This document shows, piece after piece, positions 11,698 to 24,700 of a DNA stretch of 64,000 nt. Source of the DNA: Schistocephalus solidus (taxonomy: Eukaryota; Platyhelminthes; Cestoda; Diphyllobothriidea; Diphyllobothriidae); assembly GCA_017591395.1 (NCBI GenBank), contig WEDG01004078.1:1-64000 (forward strand), written 5' to 3'. Position numbers and translations under genes: made by a program. The notes under the pieces are model-generated. The model made no database searches and was not told the DNA's origin. It worked only from the letters and a program-made list of their open reading frames with translations. Within the stretch, counting starts at the first letter, position 1. Every line of letters begins with the position of its first letter.

Positions 11698-14600
11698 GGC
11701 AGTTTATGAATATTACGCAGTTATTCCGCTGAAGCTAATCAACTTCGGTTCACATAATTGGATCAGCTTACCAAAAGAGACTATAAACATTAATTCCGAA
11801 TGATTAACTGCAATTTAGTGCATTAATTACTTTCCAAAAATCTCCTACGATTTTTTTATCTTGAAGTTCTTAGGAACCGTATTAAAAGCGAATCCTAATA
11901 GGTCAGGAATGATCAGTTGTTCAATAAGTTATATTCTTATGGAGTAGTTATTTTTTTCTCAAAAATTACTTTTTGAAAAAGCAGGGTACTCGATTTTACG
12001 CAAAGGTGGCTTAGAATTAATCGAGGCAGCAGGCTTTTCCATACTAACCTTTCCTTAGGCTTAACATAGAACTATTCTTTCCTTATTCCTTTTCATGGAA
12101 AAACAAAGAAACTTATGAACTTCTTCTTCAAGTATTTACTCAAAGTTATCAGAATAATGTATAAGAAGATTTATAGGCTGAATAAATTCTTTATAATGTT
12201 TCAGTAACCAGGCTTTTAAAATGGAACTGAGAGTTTTAGAACAGTGTTTTTAAGGCAATGCATTTCTTTGAAGAATTCAACTTTGCTTTCCTATAAAAAA
12301 CGTCACGGTGGGCATTTATGGTCACTGATTAATTTAAATCGTATGTTATAGTTCTTGTTATAAAATAAACATGATCCGTAAGTGATGAATTGAAAAATCC
12401 ATAATACGGCTTTTTATAGTACGATGATATTGACCATTTTGGTATGAAACATTAATGGTTTAACTTAAAAAAACTTACGAATCTGCTTTCAAATCGATGA
12501 AGAAATTAACCTCGGGGGCGAAGTTTTGATGACTAAGCGTTCTGTCGGCAGGTTATAGCATATTTTCTTAATTAAATGAGGTGAATTACAATAGTGGCAC
12601 GAGACTTCAATCAAATGGCATTTATTGGGACCAATGTTTTAGTCCTCTTGCTCCCCAAATAGACAGCGCTCGTAGGAAAATTGATTAAATGCTGGTGTAA
12701 CTCCAATAGCAGCCGATGCTTATGTATACTAGGTCGACAGTTGCAATCGAAGTGGTCCGACATCGTCTAAAACTGGACACTGATGTGAGTTGTGCCTGAT
12801 CTTGTTATGGGTAATATCTATAGAGTATCCATTACAACTTCTTCCCCCATACCAAAGACAGAGCAGTGGCTGACAGTATCAGATAACCTGCCGACGTCTG
12901 CACCTCACTTAAGCAAAGGAAAAATCAAATTCGCATGGACCACGCTGTCCACAAAAAGTGGTGGCGGACAATTTTAAAAAGTTGGCTTAACTGCTGCTTA
13001 ACATGGTGGGCAGTTGATCTGAAGCTGTCTTGTGAAGTAAGTTTCATGGGAGACAAATTGCCACGTCGTTTACACCATTTGCGTCAATGTGTCTTGTCAC
13101 CGTGAAGTGGACGAGACTTCGCGGACAGCAGCTAAGCTTTCTGGTTTAAAGAAAACTGCGCTAAAGTTTGGTTAAGTTACTTGCGAAAGAACCTGCAATG
13201 GCAATTCAACAGGTAGGTTTTCCATTTATGAACTCAGCGTTCACCAGATCCCAAAACGCCATTTCATTGCTTTTGTTTGGAAGTATTGTAATAATCTTTT
13301 GGCCCAAGACAGATGAGCATATTCACCTCATTCTGGTTGTCAAAATTTTAGTAAATTTCTTTAAAAATTATGGATCAGAGTTATCAAACAGGCTATGCTA
13401 GCCGGTTATTGAATTTTCTGTAGGAATCTTTACTCTAAATCAATCCCGTAAGCGAACATTGGGATATCTCCTGAAGTATGGTTATCGTCGCCTTTTATGA
13501 GAAACAATTTTTAAAGTGCTTATTCAGCTACTTACTATCTGGTTAACGACTGCCAGTAAGTGTAAGTAAGGCCACCCATACAACTTCTTCAAACTGGAAC
13601 TTGTGCGTAAAGAAAATTGGCTTCCTAGAGCAAAATATATTTGTCACATGGAAGGTAGAGTTTTTATTGGTCACGGTCTGGGCTCTGATGTCTTTATTGA
13701 TCGAAATGTAACACACAAAGAATGCTTTTAATTGAAGTAAATTGACATGCGTAGGCGATAGAAAGCCACACAAGCTTATGTTGTTGAGATTCTCATTTTA
13801 CACAGGGAGATTATTCAGGACAGGAATTGGCGTTCTTACAGAACATTTATACGGATTAGTACCGGATTTGACGAAATAAACGCGTCGTGCACGTATGTGC
13901 AAACCTACCATTTGTATAACCTAAAAATTAATGCTTCCATACAAAGAATAAACAATCGCCAAAGACGAAACCGGACGAAAAAATTCATTATTGTAGAGCT
14001 CTTCGTTATAATCTGAGGCCTTTCCTATTACAAAAAAACTGACGATACCTCCCGATATCTAGTTAACTTTCTACTTCGCCTTTTTTCTTTCTCACGCAAA
14101 CTAGAAAAAGACTTAATGAAATATACTAAGGGCAAATGCGCAGCATTCTAATATCAATAATTTATTAATAGAAGTCGTCTGATATACAAAGCTTTACATT
14201 TCGATTTTTCTGATTTCACCTTTAAAATTGGGATATAGACTGGCCTGAGCATAGAATGCCCGAATTTGTCCAAAAGCAAGCAGGTTAAGCTATCAGAAGA
14301 TGAGTGCATTCGGTTAGAGTCCATTATTTCAATGAGGAAGCTCACTTTACGAATCTAAAACATTATATGGATGGTGGAACGCAGTAAATGTAACCTAGAT
14401 CAAAATGGATTGTTCAAGTGAAACTAAGAGGCCGATTGATGAAAAAAATTATGCTAGAATATTGCAGGTAAGCTAAGTAGCTGCCCTTTGACTAAAAATC
14501 CTCTTTACTAGCTGGTAAGACAAAACCTTCTATAAAATGGTACTTTGACGGTGTGCATTGTTCCCATTTATTCTATGTGGTTGTATACAATCCGTCATAA

Positions 14601-15165
14601 ATGAGACAATTGTTACAGGTAAATTCATTTCATCTATTAATTAGTCTTTTTCTAAAAGGCTGTTTTGTTTATTTATCAGCATTTAAAAAGTGCACATTAA
14701 TGATTTATTTTGAAAAATGTTGAAGCGCTTATTTGCATAAAGTATTATCTGTACATTTAGATGTGGCGCATTCGAAGTAAATAAGAGGATTTCATGTTCA
14801 TTTGAAATTATTTTAGGTGCCATTATGATTCTTTGTATTAACAAGAGCAACAGAGCATATAATTTAGAAGCCATGGACACAAGTGCAAATGTTGGGTGAC
14901 TCCAACATATTCCAGGCATAAGCATAATTTAAAAAATCATCGGTCACCTATATTCTAAGGGAAACCTGTGTAAATATCTTTATTTTGAAACTCAGTAAAG
15001 AAGAGTATCTGCCACAATCTAGTAGGGAAAGGTACCTCACTTCTCACAGGCAGCATTAAGCATGTGGTCAGGTCAGGTGAATAGATGCAAACTGAACTTT
15101 CAGTCACGGTCTTGACGGGGTAAAGCTAAGGAAATAGGAAACACCCGTAATGCATGTGGACTTGA
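11698..15165. other. Unassigned AT-rich sequence
   Basis: No gene or known repeat is recognised. Frames at 12792-12977 (+), 13168-13401 (+) and 13543-13773 (-) are short and motif-free. The 13168 frame is fully conserved in the mirror arm, while the 12792 frame is shifted there. Confidence 0.5.
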
Positions 15166-15169
15166 GCTG

Positions 15170-15490
15170 AATTTCAGCGAGATTAGGGTAAGATTTAGTG
15201 TTGGAGACAACACGCGGCAGCATGTGTACGTCGTAGAATCTATCACGAAACAACCTTCGTTATGGAGCGATTCCTTTTTCCGTATTCAGATTAGGATTTA
15301 TTCATATTGCGATACTCATCGATAAGGAATCATGAACAGCAACAGATAAAACGAGAACATGCATAATGATAAGAGGGCTTATACGGGTGGGGTCGTAGAA
15401 CACAGGCTCCTAGTCCTAACCTCAACCCAAGCCTTAACTGCAAACATAATCTCAGCTTTAACTCCACCTTATTCCTAGTCCGAGGAAGAG
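15170..15490 (-). repeat. TTAGGG-like degenerate repeat, left-arm copy
   Basis: It contains degenerate CCTAAC/CTTAAC tracts (15410-15490) and GATTAGGGTAAGATTTAGTG near 15180. Similar sequence with different flanks occurs at 44.1, 47.1, 47.8 and 49.6 kb. It is mirrored at 17205-17525. Confidence 0.5.
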
Positions 15491-15949
15491 CAAAGCCGAA
15501 CAACATCTACTTAAACAAATAAGTAGCCAATTGTGCAGATTAAAACCACTCCGACTACATATCATAACAATACTTTCGCATCTAACTGAACTTATTCTAC
15601 ATGTTCATGTTACGTGCTTTTGCATACTGGCAGCACAGGTTTTAGTTAAATGCCAAGTGGGGCATCTGCTGATGTTCTGCCACTCCCTGATGCAGCTGAA
15701 AGGAGTTCGGCTCATCAGTGGGTTCTTCAGCGTCTCCTCTGGGCAGTCTGTTCTCTCCTCCAATTTTGAAATGCTGACTTTTTATGCTCCCCAGGACTAA
15801 ATAGCTAAGTTGAATTAAATGATTCACAATGAAGCCTCATAACTGAAGTCCGAAAGTTGACATGCAAACTGTAACCGAATCACATCCGTTTCAGTGGCAT
15901 AATATCGTCTTATTTATAAAGTACCATCTCGACAGCCGGTAGTATAATA

Positions 15950-16102
15950 AATGTCAATTTCAAAAATGTCCAGCGTTTTCCCCACAGGAGGGTGAACGCA
16001 GGTAGGATGATTAACTGTTAATTAGTTTATAATTATAGTAGACTTGGTTGGCATCTACTAACACCCTCTTTGGCACTTTCAACTTAGCCCGGCATCTTGA
16101 TG
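15950..16102 (-). repeat. LINE-tail fragment at inner end of left arm
   Basis: On the minus strand this reads GATGCCGGGCTAAG, then GTAGATGCCAACCAAGTCT and a TATAATTATAAACTAA-like stretch. It is a diverged version of the tail core (CACCGGGCTCAGG, GGTAGATGCAGCGCAAGTCT, ACTTTAAACTAA). It is the mirror of 16593-16745 and stops abruptly at 16102, where the inverted repeat ends. Confidence 0.6.
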
Positions 16103-16592
16103 CGCTCAAACCCCTAGCAAATAACACACTGTGGGGTTCGTTGTCACGCCTAGGCACAGGTATATGACGCGCAAGTCACTAACGCATCATGCCAGCATCA
16201 GATGGCTGTTCAGCTCTGACAGCGAACTGCCGCACGATGACAGGGATAGAGAGAGAACGAGGCCAACTCTGGCGGTTCCGTTCCCATCACACACAGCAGC
16301 ACATCTCCTGCCTATGAAAAATCGGGGGTGTTTATAAATTGTAAAAACTCGCCAAAAGGCTTGACTTGGGAGGCTGTTAACTGACGGGATAACTGGGCCT
16401 TCCACTCAGGTCAAAGATTTGGGCTGCAATTTTTCATGCTGACGCTGGTCGCTTTAATCAGTTTGGATTCAAACCACCGCCTCCATCTTGTTGTGTGAAG
16501 CCCTGATCCTTTTTGTGGACCAGGCCGCTATATCAAGCGTAGACGGACTGCTAAGATTTATCAACCCCACCTTTCTCCTGAGTTATGGAGCA
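16103..16592. other. Unpaired spacer of the giant inverted repeat
   Basis: 490 bp with no inverted partner. The left arm ends at GGCATCTTGATG (16091-16102) and the right arm begins CATCAAGATGCC (16593). The spacer carries most of a diverged LINE-tail repeat in plus orientation, which continues into the right arm. The frames at 16131-16337 (+) and 16187-16405 (-) have no motif. Confidence 0.9.
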
Positions 16593-16745
16593 CATCAAGA
16601 TGCCGGGCTAAGTTGAAAGTGCCAAGAGGGAATTTAGTAGATGCCAACCAAGTCTACTATAATTATAAACTAATTAACAGTTAAATCATCCTACCTGCGT
16701 TCACCCTCCTGTGGGGAAAACGCTGGACATTTTTGAAATTGACAT
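16124..16745 (+). repeat. Diverged LINE-tail repeat spanning spacer and right arm
   Basis: It aligns in order with the tail at 5850-6480: CACACTGTGG (16127), CTGACGGGATAACTGGG at 16381, GGGCTGCAA near 16430, the TTGTTGTGTGAAG / TTTTTGTGGACCA block (16484-16524, compare TTGTTGTTGTGTAC and GTGGTGGACCA at 6250-6282), and finally GCCGGGCTAAG and GTAGATGCCAACCAAGTCT in the right arm. It passes through the 16592/16593 boundary without a break. Confidence 0.65.
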
Positions 16746-17204
16746 TTATTATACTACCGGCTGTCGAATGGTACTTTATAAATAAGACGATATTATGCCA
16801 CTGAAACGGATGTGATTCGGTTACAGTTTGCATGTCAACTTTCGGACTTCAGTTATGAGGCTTCATTGTGAATCATTTAATTCAACTTAGCTATTTAGTC
16901 CTGGGGAGCATAAAAAGTCAGCATTTCAAAATTGGAGGAGAGAACAGAAAGCCCAGAGGAGACGCTGAAGAACCCACTGATGAGCCGAACTCCTTTCAGC
17001 TGCATCAGGGAGTGGCAGAACATCAGCAGATGCCCCACTTGGCATTTAACTAAAACCTGTGCTGCCAGTATGCAAAAGCACGTAACATGAACATGTAGAA
17101 TAAGTTCAGTTAGATGCGAAAGTATTGTTATGATATGTAGTCGGAGTGGGTTTAATCTGCAAAATTGGCTACTTATTTGTTTAAGTAGATGTTGTTCGGC
17201 TTTG

Positions 17205-17525
17205 CTCTTCCTCGGACTAGGAATAAGGTGGAGTTAAAAGCTGAGATTATGTTTGCAGTTAAGGCTTGGGTTGAGGTTAGGACTAGGAGCCTGTGTTCTA
17301 CGACCCCACCCGTATAAGCCCTCTTATCATTATGCATGTTCTCGTTTTATCTGTTGCTGTTCATGATTCCTTATCGATGAGTATCGCAATATGAATAAAT
17401 CCTAATCTGAATACGGAAAAGGAATCGCTCCATAACGAAGGTTGTTTCGTGATAGATTCTACGACGTACACATGCTGCCGCGTGTTGTCTCCAACACTAA
17501 ATCTTACCCTAATCTCGCTGAAATT
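17205..17525 (+). repeat. TTAGGG-like degenerate repeat, right-arm copy
   Basis: Mirror of 15170-15490. It reads GGTGGAGTTAAAAGCTGAG and then GGTTGAGGTTAGGACTAGGA, with a further TTACCCTAATC near 17502. Confidence 0.5.
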
Positions 17526-17529
17526 CAGC

Positions 17530-20500
17530 TCAAGTCCACATGCATTACGGGTGTTTCCTATTTCCTTAGCTTTACCCCCGTCAAGACCGTGACTGAAAAG
17601 TTCAGTTTGCATCTATTCACCCTGACCTGACCACATGCTTAATGCTGCCTGTGAGAAGTGAGGTACCTTTCCCCTACTAGATTGTGGCAGATACTCTTCT
17701 TTACCGAGTTTCAAAATAAAGATATTTACACAGGTTTCCCCTTTAGAATATAGGTGACCGATGATTTTTAAATTATGCTTATGCCTGAATATGTTGGAGT
17801 CACCCAAACATTTGCACTTGTGTCCATGGCTTCTAAATTATATGCTCTGTTGCTCTTGTTAATACAAAGAATCATAATGGCACCTAAAAATAATTTCAAA
17901 TGAACATGAAATCCTCTTTATTTACTTCGAATGCGCCACATCTAAATGTACAGATAATACTTTTATGCAAATAAGCGCTTCAACATTTTTCAAAAATAAA
18001 TCATTAATGTGCACTTTTAAATGCTGATAAATAAACAAAACAGCCTTTTTAGAAAAAAGACTAATTAATAGATGAAATGAATTTACCTGTAACAATTGTC
18101 TCATTTATGACGGATTGTATACAACCACATAGAATAAATGGGAACAATGCACACCGTCAAAGTACCCTTTTATAGAAGGTTTTGTCTTACCAGCTAGTAA
18201 AGAGGATTTTTAGTCAAAGGGCAGCTACTTAGCTTACCTGCAATATTCTAGCATAATTTTTTTCATCAATCGGCCTCTTAGTTTCACTTGAACAATCCGT
18301 TTTGATCTAGGCCACATTTACTGCGTTCCACCATCCATATAATGTTTTAGATTCGTAAAGTGAGCTTCCTCATTGAAATGTTGGACTCTAACCGAATGCA
18401 CTCATCTTCTGATAGCTTAACCTGCTTGCTTTTGGACAAATTCGGGCATTCTATGCTCAGGCCAGTCTATATCCCAATTTTAAGGTGAAATCAGAAAATC
18501 GAAATGTAAAGCTTTGTATATCAGACGACTTCTATTAATAAATTATTGATATTAGAATGCTGCGCATTTGCCCTTAGTATATTTCATTAAGTCTTTTCTA
18601 GTTTGCGTGAGAAAGAAAAAATGGCGAAGTAGAAAGTTAACTAGATATCGGGAGGTATCGTCAGTTGTTTGTAATAGGAAAGGCTCAGATTATAACGAAG
18701 AGCTCTACAATAATGAATTTTTCATCCGGTTTCGTCTTTGGCGATTGTTTATTCTTTGTATGGAAGCATTAATTTTAAGGTTATACAAATGGTAGGTTTG
18801 CACATACGTGCACGACGCGTTTATTTCGTCAAATCCGATACTAATCCGTATAAATGTTCTGTAAGAACGCCAATTCCTGTCCTGAATAATCTCCCTGTGT
18901 AAATGAGAATCTCAACAACATAAGCTTGTGTGGCTTTCTATCTCCTACGCATGTCAATTTACTTCAATTAAAGCATTCTTGTGTGTTACATTTCGATCAA
19001 TAAAGACATCAGAGCCCAGACCGTGACCAATAAAACTCTACCTTCCATGTGACAAATATATTTTGCTCTAGGAAGCCAATTTTCTTTACGCACAAGTTCC
19101 AGTTTGAAGAAGTTGTATGGGTGGCCTTACTTACACTTACTGACAGTCGTTAACCAGATAGTAAGTAGCTGAATAAGCACTTTAAAAATTGTTTCTCATA
19201 AAAGGCGACGATAACCATACTTCAGGAGATATCCCAATGTTCGCTTACGGGATTGATTTAGAGTAAAGATTCCTACAGAAAATTCAATAACCGGCTAGCA
19301 TAGCCTGTTTGATAACTCTGATCCATAATTTTTAAAGAAATTTACTAAAATTTTGACAACCAGAATGAGGTGAATATGCTCATCTGTCTTGGGCCAAAAG
19401 ATTATTACAATACTTCCAAACAAAAGCAATGAAATGGCGTTTTGGGATCTGGTGAACGCTGAGTTCATAAATGGAAAACCTACCTGTTGAATTGCCATTG
19501 CAGGTTCTTTCGCAAGTAACTTAACCAAACTTTAGCGCAGTTTTCTTTTAAAACCAGAAAGCTTAGCTGCTGCCCGCGAAGTCTCGTCCATTTCACGGTG
19601 ACAAGACACATTGACGCAAATGGTGTAAACGACGTGGCAATTTGTCTCCCATGAAACTTACTTCACAAGACAGCTTCAGATCAACTGCCCACCATGTTAA
19701 GCAGCAGTTAAGCCAACTTTTTAAAATTGTCCGCCACCACTTTTGTGGACAGCGTGGTCCATGCGAATTTGATTTTTCCCTTTGCTTAAGTGGAGGTGCA
19801 GACGTCGGCAGGTTATCTGATACTGTCAGCCACTGCTCTGTCTTTGGTATGGGGGAAGAATTTGTAATGGATACTCTATAGATATTACCCATAACAAGAT
19901 CAGGCACAACTCACATCAGTGTCCAGTCCTAGACGATGTCGGACCACTTCGATTGCAACTGTCGACCTAGTATACATAAGCATCGGCTGCTATTGGAGTT
20001 ACACCAGCATTTAATCAATTTTCCTACGAGCGCTGTCTATTTGGGGAGCAAGAGGACTGAAACATTGGTCCCAATAAATGCCATTTGATTGAAGTCTCGT
20101 GCCACTATTGTAATTCACCTCATTTAATTAAGAAAATATGCTATAACCTGCCGACAGAACGCTTAGTCATCAAAACTTCGCCCCCGAGGTTAATTTCTTC
20201 ATCGATTTGAAAGCAGATTCGTAAGTTTTTTTAAGTTAAACCATTTATGTTTCATACCAAAATGGTCAATATCATCGTACTATAAAAAGCCGTATTATGG
20301 ATTTTCAATTCATCACTTACGGATCATGTTTATTTTATAACAAGAACTATAACATACGATTTAATTAATCAGTGACCATAAATGCCCACCGTGACGTTTT
20401 TTATAGGAAAGCAAAGTTGAATTCTTCAAAGTAATGCATTGCCTTAAAAACACTGTTCTAAAACTCTCAGTTCCATTTTAAAAGCCTGGTTACTGAAACA

Positions 20501-20995
20501 TTATCAAGAATTTATTCAGCCTATAAATCTTCTTATACATTATTCTGATAACTTTGAGTAAATACTTGAAGAAGATGTTCATAAGTTTCTTTGTTTTTCC
20601 ATGAAAAGGAATAATGAAAGAATAGTTCTATGTTAAGCCTAAGGAAAGGTTAGTATGGAAAAGCCTGCTGCCTCGATTAATTCCTAAGCCACCTTTGCGT
20701 AAAATCGAGTACCCTGCTTTTCAAAAGTAATTTTTGAGAAAAAATAACTACTCCATAAGAATATAACTTAGTGAACAACTGATCATTCCTGACCTATTAG
20801 GGTTCGCTTTAATACGGTTCCTAAGAACTTCAAGATAAAAATCGTAGGAGATTTTGAAAGTAATTAATGCACTAAATTGCAGTTAATCATTCGGAATTAA
20901 TGTTTATAGTCTCTTTTGGTAAGCTGATCCAATTATGTGAACCGAAGTTGATTAGCTTCACCGGAATAACTGCGTAATATTCATAAACTGCCAAC
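17530..20995. other. Unassigned AT-rich sequence (mirror of 11698-15165)
   Basis: Reverse complement of the left-arm filler. No gene is recognised. The frames at 18568-18795, 19295-19528 and 19593-19907 have no known motif. Confidence 0.5.
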
Positions 20996-21356
20996 ACACG
21001 ACAGTTCGACCGTCGTAGTCCGACGATGTCCACCGTATGCTCCATGGGAAAGTGGAGCAGGGACGGTGACTTGCGCGTGATTTAGTTTAAAGTGATAGTA
21101 GACTTGCGGTGCATCTACCGCACTCTCTCCTCCTCCCCCACCTTAGCCCGGTGTCAAGACAGAGTCAAGAAGACCGGAGGCGGGAGAGGACGCAGGTGGC
21201 TGGCGCGGCTGGGTCCCCTAAGCCCTAACCGCCCCTAGGTGTGCCACCACACCTACATGTTCGGCATTTGTTATGGGAGTGCAACCCGAATAACGCATGC
21301 TAAGCCCTGATATGGCCCCCGTGTTGGTCCAGCGCATCTACCACGTGGCCCGTCAA
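20996..21356 (-). repeat. SINE-like unit 2, mirror copy
   Basis: Reverse complement of 11339-11697, with the hairpin end GACAGTTCGACCGTCG at 21001 and CAAGAAGACCGGAGG at 21167. Confidence 0.75.
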
Positions 21357-21760
21357 GGGGGGACACCCACACACACACGCACACACACACGACGACAGTT
21401 CGACCGTCGTAGTCCGACGATGTCAACCGTATGGTCATGGGAAAGTTGAGCTGGGACGGTGACTTGCGCGTGATTTAGTTTAAAGTGATAGTAGACTTGC
21501 GCTGCATCTACCGCACTCTCTCCTCCTCCCCCACCTGAGCCCGGTGTCAAGACAGAGTCAAGAAGACCGGAGGCGGGAGAGGACACATCTGGCTGGCGCG
21601 GCTGAGTCCCCTAAGTCCTAGCCACCCCAAGGCGTGCCACCACACCTCCATGTTCGGCAGTTGTTATGGGAGCGCAACCCGAATAACGCCTGCCATGCAC
21701 TAATGTGGCCCCCGTGTTGGTCCAACGCATCTACCACGTGGGCCGTTTAGGGGGGGAGGG
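21357..21760 (-). repeat. SINE-like unit 1, mirror copy
   Basis: Reverse complement of 10935-11338, including the (AC)n run 21362-21392. The frame at 21353-21586 lies inside the repeat and is not a gene. Confidence 0.75.
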
Positions 21761-24700
21761 GGCGGTGAAACGATTTGGGCAACTAAGTCAACACTGCCAA
21801 CAAGCACCTATTAATACACCCATGTTGCATGACTTACCGTACAGACAGCACTGAGTATTCCACTGAAGCGGATGAATGCTAGCTCTAAAGTGGTGTTCAG
21901 AATTCATTTAGTCTAACTCGATAGTTTTGTATCATACGTGAGTATATGAAACCCCGGAAGTCTAATTCAGTCTGTTGTCTTAACACCTCATTTTTCGTTG
22001 CATTCACTCGTAGCGAATAGTGGAGCTGTTCCTCAATGTATTATGAGGCGTCAAAGTAAAGGTTGGCGCTATCGCATCGTGCGCGTCAACACCGGACAGA
22101 ATTTAAGTGTAAAAAGAGGCCTTTTCTAACCACACACAAAAATTGTGCCTGCCTCGGTTGATCTCGACATTTTTCGAGTCTGAAAGCCAGAAGAACCCGT
22201 AGCAAATAAACCATGTAAGCGTGCTAAATAGAAAAACATGCCGGTTTCTGACATCCCAAGTGACATCCTGTCACTTAGAAGGACAGTACTGGTTACTAGC
22301 AAACTCCAAATGACGTTGTGTATTTTAAATTCTCCGTAAATTGTCTAATCCATGCATGTCCCACTTAATCTTTTACCCAATTTTCCTAGGGCCGTTCGTT
22401 TGCGCGTGCCCCTGAAACCATTAGGCCAGTCATTTACTAAAACACGACTGGGGAAGGGCGTTGCCATAGGACTTGCAGCAAGGTGAGGGAGGGTGGCAAA
22501 AGCGATCCGAGAAAACGGTAGCAGGCAAACCTCGTACAAAGCAAAACGACATTATGTGGCCGTGCCTTGGCCCACGTATCCTGGAGCGAGAAAAAAAAAC
22601 GTTCATATAGGAGACAGTTGGGGTGGGAGGACGCGAGGGTTACGGAGACAAACGTGAACTGTGAGCGGTCAGGTTTTAAATATGTCAGATTTCTTTTCTC
22701 AGCAGAATGTGGTCAGGTTTTACGCAACATTTAATTTTGTTCATGCTCTATCACCACGCTTCAGTGAAATTTGGCACAAGGGGATTTCATAAACAGACCG
22801 TTCTGATGTTGTTGTCAGCCTAGAATTCAACATCGCAGTCTGACAGTGAGAAAGCAGTCAATTTGAATCTTCAGTATGGAGGACAGCAGCGTCAGCGTGT
22901 TTCTCTAAATCTCACGAGCATAGCATATAAGAGTATTATTAGCTGAAAAAAAGAAGACATGATTATGCGTTACAGCCATATTTGAGTTCAACAGTCAATC
23001 TTTGTTCATACCTAGGTCAAAAAGAGGCAGGATAAATGTCCATGAAGCTCCTTTTTCAATGATATCTGGTGGCCCCGTCTTCGTATTTTGCCATGGGGAA
23101 CGTTAATCTACGCGAGAGTGGGGATTACTGGCCACAGCTTTCGTCAAATTTCAAAAGTGCTTAAATGATTCATTACCAATGTCTAAATGTCTACTAACAA
23201 TACTGTTGACTGTGGGTAGAAAAGGGTCTTTACGTTTTAGGAGTTGAAGTTTGGACTCGGAATGAGTTCTAGCTTACCCGAGTTATATCCCTTAAGCTGT
23301 TAGTTGCTTTTCATTGCAGTCACGTTCACGCTGGAAAATATGCGTATCTGTATTTGCAAAAAAAACTGAACAATCAAACATACAGTAGATGGCCTAACTC
23401 ATGAAATGTCGAACTCTAAATTGTAAAGCGTGTTAAGCTATATATATGGGCATTTATAAGCATTTTATTGATTAAGGGTGCAGAAAGCTGCTTACTGAAG
23501 AAGAGTTTAGTTAAAATCTGTTTAATTTAAACGAAATCAGGTTAGAATTGGGTAAATTGGACGTAGCTGGATATCCAAGTAATTTCCTACGCTATGAAAC
23601 CTACGTATCAAAAGAACGGCTTCCAATGAATCTCTTTCGGAAACGGAAATATGGGTTTTAAGCAATGAAGATCAGGTGAAGGCAGTTATGACAAATCACA
23701 TCGTTTTCAAAAACGTGCGGATACAGGTTTCAACATTCTGTTTTTTTTCAAATGTTTGACGTTTTGTACCATAAAAATCGGTTAAAATTCGTGAGACTTT
23801 ATTTTCGTTTACCACACTGAAAATCGGGCAAGGAAATATATAAATACATACATGAGAATCTACAACGTGCTGTAAATTGAGCTGTCACGCTGAATAAAAA
23901 AGATGTTCAGAGTTTCTATTGGCAGTGAAGTGCGAATGGATAAGGAAATTAGCAGTGGAAGGATTGCCATGTGAGGCAACTCTGTAACGCATTACTAATG
24001 ATAGAACCGTGCCCCTGAGTAAAAAAGTCACCAATTTTATCCATCGTCGTCATAGGAAATATCTGTAAATGTTCTCTATGAAGGTAATTAGGAAAAGGAT
24101 GCAAGAATTTGAACGGCATCCGTATAAGACCACGATCAGACCGCTTTTAAGTAGGAAACATATAAACGAACGTTTTTCCTTTGCTAAGAACCACACTATG
24201 CCCTCCTTTTAAGATCTGCTGTGAGATTTTTCGGATCTTAACTTGGGTAGCTTGAGCGTATTAGGGATTGTCTTGTGAAATTCATGAGGTTACATGAGTT
24301 AGCAAATTTATTGTAACTTACCCGGTTTATGAACATTCTGCACCGTCCACCAAATCTTTGCGGAATATTTTTAAAGTCTGTTGTTCCCACCACTTGGTCT
24401 TGTTGTGGAAAATATCATGCATTATTCGAAAGCAGGTTTCTACTCTAAAAAGCTACTGTATCATTTTCTTTTAAAGTTTACTATTTCTTTAATTTTTCGG
24501 TTTGAGAAACTTTTTGAGATCTTCATTCTTGTCCACTTTGAAAGCGATAACAAAATATGGTAGTCTGTTTGAGCGATTTTGAGAGTGTAGATTGGAGGCG
24601 GCAGAGCTACCAGTTAGGCTCCCACATGGTCATTTTGACGAGTTAACCCATGTTTGTTTGTGTTAATTGTAGGCTTAAATGACTCTATTCACTGAAACCA

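Larger units (their letters stand above)
1..16102 (+). repeat. Left arm of giant inverted repeat
   Basis: The whole stretch reappears reverse-complemented at 16593 to about 32690. Examples: the 77-residue frame at 13168-13401 (+) is identical to that at 19295-19528 (-), and the 60-residue frame at 8126-8308 (-) is identical to 24381-24563 (+). Paired coordinates sum to 32686-32704. In the segments compared the arms differ by about 1-3 %, mainly single-base indels. The arm is cut by the window start, so its true length is unknown. It may be a real palindrome or an assembly or amplification fold-back. Confidence 0.97.

Noticed and set aside
21353..21586. 77-codon frame (also seen at 10917-11339 and 54208-54459)
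   Set aside because: Repeated only because it sits in the SINE-like/LINE-tail repeat. It has no start context or domain and differs in length in each copy.
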